From positions 50,480 to 114,479 of the forward strand of contig JADGJC010000071.1 in NCBI GenBank assembly GCA_027596075.1: a stretch of 64,000 nt of DNA, given 5' to 3'. A program made the translations under genes and the position numbers. The DNA comes from Rhizophlyctis rosea (Eukaryota > Chytridiomycota > Chytridiomycetes > Rhizophlyctidales > Rhizophlyctidaceae). The notes beneath the pieces are model-generated. The model did no database searches. It saw only the letters and a program-made list of their open reading frames with translations, and had not been told where the DNA came from. Shown piece after piece: positions 1 through 13,845 of the stretch (its first letter is position 1; every line of letters starts with the position of its first letter).

Positions 1-1171
1 GGAATGTGACAAACATGGAGGACTGGCAAATGAACTGCATGAAGGCGCAACACTGTGTGCCGTTCGATCCTACTTCAAAGTCGCGCAGCATCCTTTTTTT
101 TCATACCAGTATGAAACAATGCGCCGGCCGACATTCGGAAGCTATACTAGTAACGGTGTTTGCAGAAGGAATGTGAGTTAACTGAATCGAGTGTGAGTGT
201 CTTGCTAAAGTCGGAAGAATCAGGGAAATCATCATCTCGTGGGATCTTACGGTCCACCATTATTTCGTAATCCCCTCATTATCAAAAGTGCCTTTTGAAC
301 GTTTTCCCCCCTTCCTCCAACTTCAAACAATCACCGGTTTTGAAAGATGATTGATCTCGCAATAACGATGACTCCGCGTCTCAGCGCAACGTTGCATTTC
401 AAGACGGTCCTTGAGCAGATTTTGGTTTCCATATATTTCTGAGCGCGGTTTGCCATGTGCGTTTAACGGACGGTAGTCATAGATGGTGATGTTGCAAATC
501 GATCGCAGCCATGACGACTGGTCAATTTGGATACACACTCCACAGAGCGAGCATTCGTTTTTGTGGTGATGCATCACGGCGGCCACTTGCTGCTGCTACC
601 TGCAGGCGGCATTCAATCCAATGCTTGGTATGGCATGAACAGCTATCTCCCTTTGGTTAGGAGAATTTTGCACCAAGGGAATTTCGCGTTGGAAGGAGTT
701 TCATATCTTCTTTCTCATCCTGCTAATCAGCACCGCCAATGTTTGCCTGCTTCAGGATGATCTTACGTGACCCAGATTGGGGCCACAGCCAGAGGAAGCA
801 GCTCGTGACGCTTCAAGCAAAGATGGTGTCAGTAAGGGTGTCCGAATTGATAGATACAGCATAGCTGCTGTTCGATGCTTTGGGTTGCTCCCTTTTTGCG
901 CTGGTCCACGTTTTGGGACCATCATGACGGTCAGTGTCTGGGCATGTGTCCATTCGGAAGCTGCCCGCTCCTTCCCCTCCAGATTTGCTTGGGAGCAGGT
1001 CCCATGATGCTCGATTTTGAAGACGAGCCGGCCGAGTTAAGTTCGAAGGTCACGTCGCCGACCGGTAGGACCGACGCGGCTATTTTCCAGGCGGATGGGT
1101 TTGAAAGGATTGTGAAAAACGGTGGAGGCGGCTACGAGGAGGGGGGAGCAATTGCGTGTGACGTTGAGTAA
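1..1171. other. No firm gene; possible 3' end of a plus-strand gene
   Basis: I cannot support a complete gene here. The most coding-like part is the last 160 bases before a TGA-free run ending in TAA near 1171. It follows a pyrimidine-rich stretch ending in CCAG at about 982 that could be a splice acceptor, and reads as an acidic tail beginning MMLDFEDEPAELSSKV. An upstream patch at about 770-860 is also open, but in more than one frame. A terminal exon of a gene whose start lies to the left is possible; chance is equally possible. Confidence 0.2.
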
Positions 1172-1840
1172 ATAGGTTGGGGGATAGGTTTGGAGAGGGG
1201 GTGTGTGAGGTTTGTTGGATAATAGATTAGGGTATTACCATTTTGCTGGGACTGTCACCACAAGGAAAATACACTTCATGACCCGCATGAGGACGTTCGG
1301 TGGTCTGCGGCTGACGCAAATGCCTAAACGCCTTTTTCCCTCGGAGAGATGAAAATTCATTGTTTCGACAGATTCAGTATTCTTCGCTTGAGGTGAATCT
1401 AATGGCACTTTGCTGGCCGCCGGCCCTCACTTGAGATATCACGTCGACCGAGAAGGTGTAGGAGGGACTGTTTACCAGTCATTGTTTCATTCTTCGAAGT
1501 CTTCGATGAGCTCATTTCGCTGATCCGGCCGGATTTCCAAGATCAGACCTGTGGCGCCGTTGATAGAGGGGGTTTTTGCCCCCAATCGCCACTGACTTTC
1601 CCACGTATCAACCGATTGCCAGAAGCTCAGGGTCAATGATATGCCGTAATTCTTAGGGTGCTCACCCTCTTGTGCCTTTGCGTTTCTTTGACCTATTTAA
1701 AAACATGACCCGACGACCCCTCAACGCGCACACACCAGGCCTTCGCTTGCTCGCAGCGCTCACTTATACTTAACATCGACTTGAGTCTCCTAAAACTCTT
1801 CTTGAGCACCGTTCTCCAATTTTTACGTAATCAACACAAT
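1172..1840 (+). promoter_or_regulatory. Intergenic region and promoter of the gene at 1841
   Basis: No coding signal. A TATA-like TATTTAAAAA lies at about 1694. It is followed by C/T-rich sequence and an A-rich leader directly before the ATG at 1841, the same leader style seen at other genes in this window. Function as a promoter is inferred from position. Confidence 0.4.
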
Positions 1841-2595
1841 ATGCCTCCAAACATCCTCCTCGATGAAATTCTCATGTGGGTGCGTGGTACTCAAGATCAT
1901 TTGAACGGGCGGACATGCGGGTGATTCGCCGGGCCAGAGTATGTAGCCGAAAGCAGGGGCTACGAAGTCGTCACGTGCAGAAATAGTACTTAACAAAAGG
2001 GCTGCAAATCTTGGCCGCTGATTAAATGGTAACATTTGTTTCCCCTGTTCTCACAACCCTAGGTTAAAGTCCACATCAACCCTTACTCCCCTAAATGCCA
2101 CAAATGCACCACCAACACGCACCAATCTTCAGAAGGGAAGAACCGAGTCGAAGGAACGTTTAAACCACTGCCCGATGGCTCCCTACCGGTGGCTGTTTCG
2201 GCAGAGGAATGCCACAGTTACCCCTTACACGTCTATTTTACAGCTTGGTGGGCCTTCAATTTCAGCTTGGATCTTCGGCATGGGATTGAGGATTACTGGT
2301 TGGAACCTAGAGACCTTTGGGAGAAGCAGAAGAAGACAGAAGCAGAGACCGGGGTGAAGAAGCCCATTCGTATGCTTTTGGTTTGGGTCGTTCTGTTGGA
2401 CGGACAAATCTGATTGATTGACGGGAAATTTTGCAGGGCATGTTGCGGGTACGAAGTACATCCAATTTCATGGCACTGTGACTGAGGCCGAAAAGGTAAC
2501 ATTTCTCTTTTCCTGGCCACGCTTTTGCTTTTGGCAGGTGCTGATATCATGGTTTTTTGTGATGTGCCTTCTAGAGGCGGGAAGGTAGAGAGTGA
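1841..2595 (+). CDS. Hypothetical four-exon gene with Cys/His pairs
   Basis: I do not recognise the family. Proposed exons are 1841-1879, 2063-2369, 2437-2495 and 2575-2595; phases agree at each junction (donors GTGCGT, GTATGC, GTAACA; acceptors CTAG, GCAG, CTAG) and the product is about 142 residues. Exon 2 carries a CHKC pair and a conserved-looking aromatic block (HVYFTAWWAFNFSLDLRHG, then YWLEPRDLW). The end is ambiguous: a TGA at 2593 overlaps a perfect GTGAGT donor at 2592. If that donor is used, an exon at 2672-2736 (YYEAKYALEEIVVSESQLLE) joins on, and after a further possible 81-base intron the frame runs without a stop into the next gene. I prefer two genes because the ATG at 2862 has a typical leader. 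Confidence 0.45.
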
Positions 2596-2861
2596 GTATT
2601 TCGAATCTTGCACTGGCAAGAAAATCCCTTGGTGAATGACTCATGAAGCTTTTCCGGACTTTGTTCTACAGCGTATATTATGAGGCAAAGTATGCTCTCG
2701 AAGAGATTGTTGTGAGCGAGTCCCAGTTGCTGGAAGGTAAAGCTTCAACAGATTTGCGAAACAAAGAATCAAAGTCCGCTTGCATCATATTCAAACCTCG
2801 ATTTCCCCATCCTACAGGAGTTACATCCAGCTACATATACCCTCACCCCATCAATCAATCC

Positions 2862-5800
2862 ATGGCCAACGTCGAAGCCGCCATCAAGATATTTCGGGAA
2901 CTTCAATCATCCTTTCCACCAAGACAGTCCGAGTCTCTCGAATGGCAGGAAAAGCTCCAGCACCAGACGTTTGCAATGCCAGATGGAAAACGTTACAAGC
3001 GAATGGACCATCTACCGATTGTTGATCGAGTTTGCTCAATGCTAGATGGCGCGCCGCATGCCGTATTAGGCATTAAGAACCCTGCCAATCCACCGTTCAT
3101 CGAAAAGCGGGCAAATCATTCTCCGGAGGAGTTGCTTAGAATGATTTGTGCATGGGACTTTCCGATGGAATTGTATTTGCATTTGCCACCGGTGCCAAAA
3201 GTGGTGGATGTTGGGGTGGTGCGACGGGGTGTCTCCGTTTTTGAAGGGCTTCCGAGAACGGTTTTGGGTCGAATTGTTGGGTTCATGGGTGCCCGTCCTG
3301 GACGTATGTTTGGAGCCAGTCGGGCGCTGTATATTGCGGGTCATGATCCGGTCGTGAAAGCCATGTGGATTGCACGGATCATCCATTGTAAGTATCCGGT
3401 GTGTTGTTGCAATAGAGCCTACTTTCACTGGACGTCGGATTGATCTGGACTGGCGCATAATCGGAAACAGGTCTCCAAGTGAAAGAGGGCTGGGAAGGAA
3501 CTGGCATGCCTTTGTTCACCCAACGGATTGTGGTGAATGTCCTCAACGACGACCTCTCCTCGGCAGCGGTGGTCAAAAATCTCCATGAACTCATCACCAG
3601 CACTTCCACTGGCCATACCGCTCTGGACGCGTTTATCTTAGCGACCGCAACCCTCGCCGCCGAACGCAATTTCTCCCTCACCTTCCTGACAATCGCCAAA
3701 CTCCTGACAGGAAATAAGTTCCATCGCGCTGAGCGGGTCCTGGCCCAAGCCCTCTCCCGAGTGATATGTTTATGGCCGCTCACTCCGTATCTGAAGGGAA
3801 AGGGCCTGCCGTGGGGCTTGGCGTTTCAATCGGCGCTTGGATCACCCCGGTCAGAGGATGCAAAAAGAGCATTTGCGCGGTTGATGGACGACGCGGATTT
3901 CGATCTGTCCAGCCCGTACATAGGCGGGACGCTTCTGTACTATATGGTAGAAACGGGACGGAAGGAAGAAGTTGAGGAACTGGTCAGGAGGGGCTGTTGT
4001 CCTTTTGGGATGGAGGGTAGACGTTTATTGGCACCGCCTTTGGTGAACAAAATACCGGAATTGGAAAACTCTTTGTTCTGGGACTCTCCGCAGAAGATTT
4101 TGTGTAACTGGGCGGCATGCTATTCAACGGGATTGTCTGATACTATCGGTCAATATACGAGGCTGGACAGGGAACGACTTTGTGAGGTCTTTCCGAGGGA
4201 TAGTGGCATTATTCCGAGGGAGTGGTGGGATGTCGTGAAAACGACGTGGAATGCTGCATTGTGGGCTGCTGGGGAAGATACATCGATGTTTCATAAGATT
4301 ATGGAACAGAGTTCGTCGGGTTAACAACGGAGGAAGGAGGGGGCGTGTTGATGGCGAATATGAAGAATGATGAGCTTGCGCAATACCTTCTACGTTGTGG
4401 GTGCTCCGTGCGCCTTCCAAATCGTGACCCATCCAGTGCACTGGCGGAGATGGCCAAGCACGGTCTGTGGGGCGCATGTAGTATGTGCTTGGACATGGGA
4501 CTCGTGGATTTCAACGATGAGAAGGACGGCGGGGCGTTCTTTTATGAGGTGTGCAAAGCAGGTCAATGGGATTTAGCTGCACGATTGACGAGAAGTGGAT
4601 GTGTTGGGCGGCGTAGCTTGGCGGGCGCTCAGCGTGATTGGCTCAAAGGTTTGAGCTGTCTGACGGCAGCGCTATTGGGCTGGCACTGGGACTTTGCGAT
4701 GTCTTTGCTTGCGGTTGATCGCATATGGGAGGAGGGGTGGGAAGAAGCTTGGGACGCGCTGTGGACCCAGTTATTTGGAAGGACAGGTTATGATAAGGAC
4801 GCCCGAAGCAAAATAGACTTCATCCAAATGGGATCTTTCCTATTCGCCCATCCCCCGAAACACCTCCGTCCCGCGGATCTATCTCGGCGCGCATACGACA
4901 GTATCTGGGCCGTCTTGACGAAGGAGGCTTCCGCAACAACGGCGAAGGCTCTATCGAAAACGTTCGACCCGCCCGTCCTCGACTACTGCTGTGAGCACTT
5001 CCTCACACAATATTTCGACTGGGCCCTGCGCCGTCCGCGACGACCGCAAAATGACCATCACCGTGACTGGAACGAATTCGAGGCCGCACAATCGAACCCT
5101 TTTAAAAAGGACAACCAACCCGAACTCCGGTTAGAGATGTGGTACCTGTTATCTCCGGGCAATTTTGTGAAAGATCAGGACGTCATGGCTCTCGCCTTTA
5201 ACGAACTGCGCACCGCGAGTGATTCCACCGTTGTCGGCCGTAGCTTGAAAAAGGTCCTCCAAAACAACTACCCTCATCATGGAGAGGTGCTGGCAACATG
5301 GTTAGCTTTCTTTCCTTTGTTGAATGAAAAGCTTGACGGCTGGTTCCCAGATGAAGCAACGGCGTTTCTTCAGGATGAAATGGCTAAGCACCAATCAGAG
5401 ATATTTGTATCTTTACTAGTAGAGATAATTTCTCGACGGGACAGCGACAGATTCAAACGGATCTTCCGTTCTCAGGACATTATCTGGAAGCGTTTTAGAA
5501 GCATCACCTGCTCGCCCGCCTTGCTGCGAGCGCTGTGCTCTGCGTCCAGGGATATGGCATTCTTGAAAGTTATTGGGGATGAGGAGAGAGATGGACGTTG
5601 GCAGCATCCGGAAAGGTTTTGGGACCCGACCTTCGACGCGTTTTTTGAAGTCGTTCTGGCGGTGGGGATGAGCCAAGAAGCTGCTGCGATGGTGGGGGGT
5701 AGCGGTTGGCCGAGTGGGGTTCAGGACAAATTCGAGGACGCAAAATGGTGTTTGATCGAACACTTTGCTCCCGATCCATCGTGGTGGAGGTCGGTTCCAG

Positions 5801-6674
5801 CGGATGTGTTGGTTGGATTGTTGGACAACTTGGCGGAGTTCTGGGAGAAGATCAGGCCGTTCGTTCAGGGGGATGAAAAACCTACACGGGAAGCCGGAAA
5901 GGAATTCTTACAGAAGGCATTCTATAATACGGATGGCTTGGATGACTCAGTGGCGAAAGCTATAGGCCGGTTGGAGAGTGTGTGCAATAATTGGGAGATA
6001 CCAGCACCTATACTGGGGAATTTCACTGCCAGTCGCTCCCCGATGGTCGGAGAGAATGAGGCTGGAGGAGCGGCCGGAAGCAGCAAAGACTTTATCGTGT
6101 ACGGTGAGGAGATTTCTAGAGGGCCTGCTTCAGGTGGAGTACCTTGTGGAGGAGTGTTCACATGAAGTCCTGTTTTCTCTCCCCTTCCACAGCGGACTTG
6201 TCAACGTTTGGTACTGACTTCCGTAAATTGCCAGCATCCGGTCCAGTCACTCCCGGCCAACCGTTCGGAACCACCACCAGCTTGCCAATGTTCAATTCCG
6301 ACTTCTTCAAATTGCCACCCGCAACCGGGGGACCGTTCGGCTCCACCAATCCCTACACGGCTCCCACGAGCGCGCCCAACTTCAGCCCCAGCTTTTCCAA
6401 TTCACCAACTTCCACAGGAGCATCTTCCACTTTCACCTTCAACTTTGGAACGCTTGCCCCTCCGTCCACGGTCAATTATGCCACCCCCACATCGGCCGCG
6501 ACGTTCCACTTTGGCGCACCTACCGCCGACGCAGCCATGTCGGAATCAAGTTTCCACAGTGCACCCTCCGCATCGACATCGACACCCACTTCTGGTTCCG
6601 TTTTTATATTTGGTTCTGCTACAAGTGGACAAGAACGTAAGGGTACACCTCCAAGCGAGGTCAACGCCCGCTAG
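2862..6674 (+). CDS. Large helical-repeat (ankyrin-like) protein with FG tail, one frameshift
   Basis: Exons 2862-3387, 3471-6103 and 6193-6674. Introns of 83 and 89 bases have GTAAGT/ACAG and GTGAGG/CACAG borders in matching phase. The body (about 1,050 residues) is made of degenerate helical units with G-C and W-rich segments such as LLRCGCSVRLPNRDPSSAL, resembling diverged ankyrin repeats. The last exon encodes a low-complexity S/T/P/N-rich tail with six FG dipeptides, three of them FxFG (FNFG, FHFG, FIFG), as in nucleoporin repeats. The frame breaks once at about 4306-4320: the first part stops at TAA 4322, and the continuing coding frame is open from 4297. One missing base would rejoin them and give about 1,213 residues. 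This may be a real mutation or an assembly indel. The function is unknown; a nuclear-pore role is only a guess from the tail. Confidence 0.6.
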
Positions 6675-7284
6675 CCCGTCGGCTTGACTCTGTCATTTAC
6701 AGCATGTCCCTCCTGCCTGAGTATTACTTCTAGTGGTCATAGGTACGTGTCGGGCGACAGCCAATCAATTCTCTGCTAGTTAGCATCATGTAGCAACAAG
6801 AATGCTAGATGATACGATATTTCCCTCATTTGTTTAAAAAAATACCCTCATGACGGTTTTTGCAACCTTCAAACTGCCGTCTCACATCATACATAAAATG
6901 TGGGGAATACAAAGCAATGCCACGAAGCCACCCAAGTTCTTCGCGGTGATGTGTATGAGTCACATGACCCATGTCCACAACCGTGCCACCCTTCACGTGT
7001 CTCTGTGGCGTCGCAGGGGCCCAGGTCGCGCTCTGTGTGACTCATCGACGCGTTCCCTTCCCCCACCCACCAACCACTCTCGTGAGTCGTGTTGCGAAAA
7101 TCCTCCATTCTCTTGAAAGGTTGGAAACGCCGCCCCCCACCTCCCAATTCCTCCCGCCTGAAGCCCCTGGCGTTCCCATTCCCACCCTCACCTGGTTGCT
7201 ATATAACCCACCAACACCTCGTATACTCCCTTCATTGAACCCTCTTCGACTCGCCACTGGCCCCCCACACCGTACTTTGCCGAA
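6675..7284 (+). promoter_or_regulatory. DAHP synthase promoter with Gcn4-like sites
   Basis: No gene. TGAGTCA at 6956-6962 and TGACTCA at 7038-7044 are perfect matches to the Gcn4/CpcA (bZIP) core. A weaker GTGAGTCGT lies at about 7081. A CACGTG E-box is at 6994-6999, and TATATAA at about 7200-7206 sits 80 bases before the ATG. Fungal DAHP synthase genes are classic general-amino-acid-control targets, so bZIP activation on amino acid starvation is a reasonable inference. Confidence 0.55.
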
Positions 7285-9462
<2,178 letters not shown>

Positions 9463-11712
9463 TTGTGTATGGTTGGGGGTTGGTGCGGGTGAATTGAGTT
9501 GTAAATATATGAATTTTTGAGTTGGGTATAGGCATGTGTGGGATGTTTCAGTGTATTTGAGTGCGTCAGTTTGATTGGCAGGCGGGATTGATTGGTTGGA
9601 GTGTTCCTTGTGCGGTCGGGCACCAAGGAATTTTCTGTGCATGTACTTCCGGGAACAGTCTCTCTTTTTTTGCGTTTTTTTCGGTGTGGGTCTTCTGTTT
9701 TTGTGGTGGTGGACGAGATGTAATGGATGGAGTATTGATCGGAGCGCATCAACATTTTGTTCAGAGACGGTTGAATCCTCCATGTTTCTCTGCGCTTCTG
9801 CTGTGAAGTCATGGTCTTTGATGTTTTTTTTTTAAAGTGAGCGGGTGTAGTCTTAAACTCCCATTTTTTCATCATTGTGTTCTTGCATTCATTCTTGGGA
9901 CGACTGATTCGACACAATCCACAAGATTTGGTATCGACGGCAAGCAATTACCTCGTTGCCGGCTTCATATTACTTCAGAACCATTTGACTCTGTTCCTTT
10001 TTGTTACAGGCTGTCGACAATTCCTGAGTCATTATTTGTTCTGAGTTTGTGGAGTGTGGCCGTTCCTGTATTCAGTGGGGTGAGCATGAGTTTCGATTGT
10101 GCAAAAATCGGCAGTGCGATAACCCTTGACTTTGGAAGAGTTGGATGCGCTCATTCCCGCCTCACACGGGCAGCTTTGTTTGCCGTGTTGTCCTATGAGC
10201 AACACGTTTGGGATTGATAGTCGACTGTTTTGGATAACGAAGCTTCGTTTTTGAGAATTGACCAAGCCCGCTCATTTTTTTTTTTTTTTCTGGCTCTGCC
10301 TTATACTATTGGGAGATAGTGTTCAGCCATTTGTTTCGCAGTCACCAGCGGTACCTGAGGAAGCGGGCTTGGCGTTGAACGCGTTGTCATCAACAGATAT
10401 CCATCAACGTTACTCCGCGCGCGCCAGAGTAGCGTCAGAATGGCTGAGAACTTCTTGTTTCTTCGGGCGTATGATTCGGCGAATTTGCTTGGGATGAGGT
10501 TGGAGTACCTTGCGTGTGTTTGGAACCAAGGGTTCCGTTTGATTGTAAATAAGTTAAATAGGTTTTACACTATCTTTTTTGTGTATCTCTTTTACATAGT
10601 CATTTTACTTGTGCGTTCTAAGGATGCCGAACATGCTTACATGTGCGACTTGTGTAATTTTCGTTGCTGGGGTGAGACGTCCTTTCTTTGTACGGTGTAA
10701 TACGGCCATGTAGCAACATAGACGAGTTATACGCAAAAAGTCGGAGCGAGGTCCACTTCGAGTAGCGGCGGCGATTATACATCACCGTTGTCTCAAACCC
10801 CATTTGAGCAAGTCTAGTCAATGGGCATGGAGGATAAATCAAGAGATACCAAAGCGTCGATGTTGAGTATGTTGGGCAAATGGGGTTGTCCACAAGTCGA
10901 CAGAAAAACGACATCATGAAGTTGGAAAGGTTCAGGAGAGGGGGCGGAAACCAGCCGAATTCCCAGGCGTTTGAATTCGCATGCTTGATCTCCAATCCGC
11001 TCAGCAAATGGGTGGGCATCCATATCCACCAGAGGCTGTTTCACACCTGCCAAGTGCCAACATGCGAGTCGCAAGAAGCAGATTACGCCGACCAATGTAG
11101 TAGCAAGGTGGGTGGAACTACCGCCCCCGTCAATACCAGATTCTCGAAGGTCTCTACATTCGCAAATTAAGAAAATCACAAAAGCAAAACCTACACGGCG
11201 ATGTATGATGATCAGGTATTGCAGTCAACTAGACATGCAAAAAGTATGATACGCGCCAACTTTGATTTTGCTGCCATCAACTGCACCACATGAGGCCAAC
11301 CAGGATCTGGATGAGGTGAAGACTTTGTGAGCCCATTTCCGTCTTGGTTTTGGGTGCGCAGTATCATCCTGATGCACCCGGCAATGTCTCTCGACAATGT
11401 CGTCATATATATATCGATATCATATGTTCGACCCGTTTGTCCTTCCGGCACGTGCGTTGCGACAGTCAGCTGCCAAATTCCGCTTCCTGCTTCCATTTGG
11501 GCACCTCACCAACTTTTATGTTACGTAGGGCTACATCTTCATGATACAAAGGCTTGGCGCAAAGATTACGAGTCGGCTTCGCCTTCATGTCACGAGCAGC
11601 CGCCTCATCCCTCAAGTTTCTTGAGAAACACTTCTGCCGTCCTTCCTTCCGCGCCGGTACCCAATTTAAATCTTGCACGGCAAGAGGCGGAACTAGAACA
11701 AGCGCGCCATTA
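9463..11712. other. Intergenic; no supportable gene
   Basis: Contains poly-T runs (about 9828 and 10274) and several short open frames with poor composition. Two patches look faintly coding: plus 10340-10450 (PEEAGLALNALSSTD...) and minus about 11225-11480 (EGQTGRTYDIDIYMTTLSRD...). Neither has convincing splice borders or a start, so I call no gene. Confidence 0.4.
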
Positions 11713-13839
11713 CTATCCCCTTGTGCGCCGGAGTGCCTCAAGAGCTGCCGACGTCTCTTGAGTGTATGGATGTTCCTCCCCGAGCACCCGCTTCATCCCC
11801 TCCAAACAATCCACATACATCCGCTCCGCCATGTCCCAATTCCCCTGCATCTCATGTAACATCCCCAAACTGCCTATCACAGCAAGTGTATCCGGATGAT
11901 CGTCGCCGCTCACTTGCTTCCGAACCCGCACAACTTCAACCCATAAAGTCTCTGCCTCCGTGTATCTGCCCTGTCGGCAATATAATCTAGCCAGATCTCC
12001 CTTTGCCGCCAACGTATGCCCATGTTCCTCCCCCAGCACCCGCCTCAACCGTCTCAATGAATCTACATACAGCTCCTTTGCCTTGTGGTATTTGCCCTGT
12101 AATTCATATCCTACGCTCAGATTATTGACGGCGGCAAGCGTGTCGGGATGATCCTTCCCTTTGACCCGTGTGGACGTCTCAACACAACTCAAGTATTGTT
12201 GTTCAGCTTCTTCAAACCTCCCTTGCTTCAGTAGTACCCGTCCCAAAATGTCCAATACAACGATGGTGTCGGGATGATCCTCCCCGAGGATCCGTCTCAT
12301 TCTTACCAAGCCATCCCGGGCCAGCATTTCGGCTGCCTCCCATCGTCCCATTTTGTTGTAAACCTGAGCCAAGTTTACCCTGAACGACAATGCGGTATGC
12401 GGATTGTTGGGCTTGGACCATTTCAAACCTTCCAACAGAATCAACTCCGCCTTTTCATATTTGCCCTGATGAATATAGACCATTCCCAAATTGCCCATCA
12501 GTCTGAGGAGTGCTTCACAATCCTTCGGCAGTGTCCGCCTACTTCTCTCCAAAGCTTTCAATAGGAGGGGTTCCGCCAGATCGTGGTCTCCTCGATCGAC
12601 ATACACTTCCGCAAGCCTGGAGTGCCATCGAGCATGTTCTAGCTCATCGCCGCTTTCCAGTGCCATTGAGAGATGGTTTTGGAGGGTTTGAGTCATCCAA
12701 TCTGCAAGGAGGGAGATGATCATGCGGTCCAGCGCGTCAAACCCAATTGTTTCACGGATGGCGTTACGGATGGCGGACAGATCGTTCCCTTGGCTCGCCT
12801 GACTATTTTCCGATTTAAGGGATGAGAGGGAACTGAGGAATGGTCCTTGATCATCTTTGATGGACTCGCGAAAGGCACCCATTTGATTGGGCGGAATGGT
12901 GATCTGGAAGTTGGACTCCGTCTTCGCACACGCAAACAATTCGAATACACACCACGCTCGCGTTAAGGTTAAAGGCTTATTCCAGGGGATAAGGACCATG
13001 AGCACGTTTCCCATCTTCGAAATGGCATTGGTGAATGTAGTCTGTAACCAGTCGGCGGCAATGACGTCACGAAGGTGTTGATCCAGCGAGAACAGGTCGA
13101 ACCACACGAAGACGTCTGTGGTTTGATTTTTATCATAGAAAAACGTGGTGATGGCATCCACGACATCAAGGAAGATGTATTGCCAGCAATGACTGATGAA
13201 CCAGGTTGCTTGGGCGACGACGGGCGAGGACAAGTTGGAGGAGGTTTGCAAGGATCTTGGCTGGGAAGAGGCAAACGCGACGGTGGGGACGGGTGAAGAC
13301 GGAGCGATGGAAAGGGAGGAAAAGGAGGGGATGGGAACGGACGAGGAGGAAGGTTCGCAAAGGGAGGAGGGGGAGTTGGGGATGACGGAGGAGGAGGTGT
13401 GGGTAATGGGCGTGGACGAGGAAGAGGACGCGCCCAGGGAGGTGAAGGACGAAGGAGGAACGGATGAAGCGTTAGGAATGGACGAATATGAGGAGGCGGA
13501 TGCGGGCACGGTGGAGGGAGGGCAAGAATGCAGATCGGAAGAGGGTGTATCAATGGAGGAAGGCTTGGGTATGGTCGAGAATGAGGACGTGGGAACGGGC
13601 AGATCGGATGTGGACGAAGGGGAGGAGGAAAGAAACTCGCAAAGAGATTGGCCGGGAGGTATCTTCGGGATGATGTACTTGGTGCATACTTCTTGGGTGG
13701 TCAACTTTTCAAGGGCGTTGCGACCACCGCATTTGTCGATGAACGTTTGGAAGTAGGAAAGGTGGACGCCAAGAAGAGAGATTGAGCCGGACTCGGTTTC
13801 CAGCGTGGGATTAGGTTCGGGAGTGTCGGAGGCATGCAT
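11713..13839 (-). CDS. TPR protein with SHCW...RAWCVFE (TIR-like?) domain
   Basis: Single-exon gene, 708 residues, starting at the ATG at 13839; upstream in-frame codons lack an ATG. Residues about 16-70 form a compact module (SLLGVHLSYFQTFIDKCGG). About 70-210 are a Ser/Pro/Thr-rich linker. About 212-310 hold an alpha/beta-looking domain with FISHCW (214-219), WFDLFSLDQH and LTRAWCVFEL (292-301). About 400-700 hold seven kinesin-light-chain-type TPRs of 42 residues (LAEVYVDRGDHDLAEPLLLK, NLGMVYIHQGKYEKAELILL and so on). Proteins pairing this SHxW/RxWCxxE domain with TPR or ankyrin repeats occur in fungi and protists. A TIR-related fold and a sensor/effector role resembling NLR-type defence proteins are my inference. 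No nucleotide-binding domain is present between the two parts. Confidence 0.85.
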   Translation of the reverse strand: MHASDTPEPNPTLETESGSISLLGVHLSYFQTFIDKCGGRNALEKLTTQEVCTKYIIPKIPPGQSLCEFLSSSPSSTSDLPVPTSSFSTIPKPSSIDTPSSDLHSCPPSTVPASASSYSSIPNASSVPPSSFTSLGASSSSSTPITHTSSSVIPNSPSSLCEPSSSSVPIPSFSSLSIAPSSPVPTVAFASSQPRSLQTSSNLSSPVVAQATWFISHCWQYIFLDVVDAITTFFYDKNQTTDVFVWFDLFSLDQHLRDVIAADWLQTTFTNAISKMGNVLMVLIPWNKPLTLTRAWCVFELFACAKTESNFQITIPPNQMGAFRESIKDDQGPFLSSLSSLKSENSQASQGNDLSAIRNAIRETIGFDALDRMIISLLADWMTQTLQNHLSMALESGDELEHARWHSRLAEVYVDRGDHDLAEPLLLKALERSRRTLPKDCEALLRLMGNLGMVYIHQGKYEKAELILLEGLKWSKPNNPHTALSFRVNLAQVYNKMGRWEAAEMLARDGLVRMRRILGEDHPDTIVVLDILGRVLLKQGRFEEAEQQYLSCVETSTRVKGKDHPDTLAAVNNLSVGYELQGKYHKAKELYVDSLRRLRRVLGEEHGHTLAAKGDLARLYCRQGRYTEAETLWVEVVRVRKQVSGDDHPDTLAVIGSLGMLHEMQGNWDMAERMYVDCLEGMKRVLGEEHPYTQETSAALEALRRTRG

Positions 13840-13845
13840 GGTTGC

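Noticed and set aside
13196..13756. Long Glu/Gly-rich plus-strand frame opposite the TPR gene
   Set aside because: Complement of the Ser/Pro-rich linker; no start context or homology.
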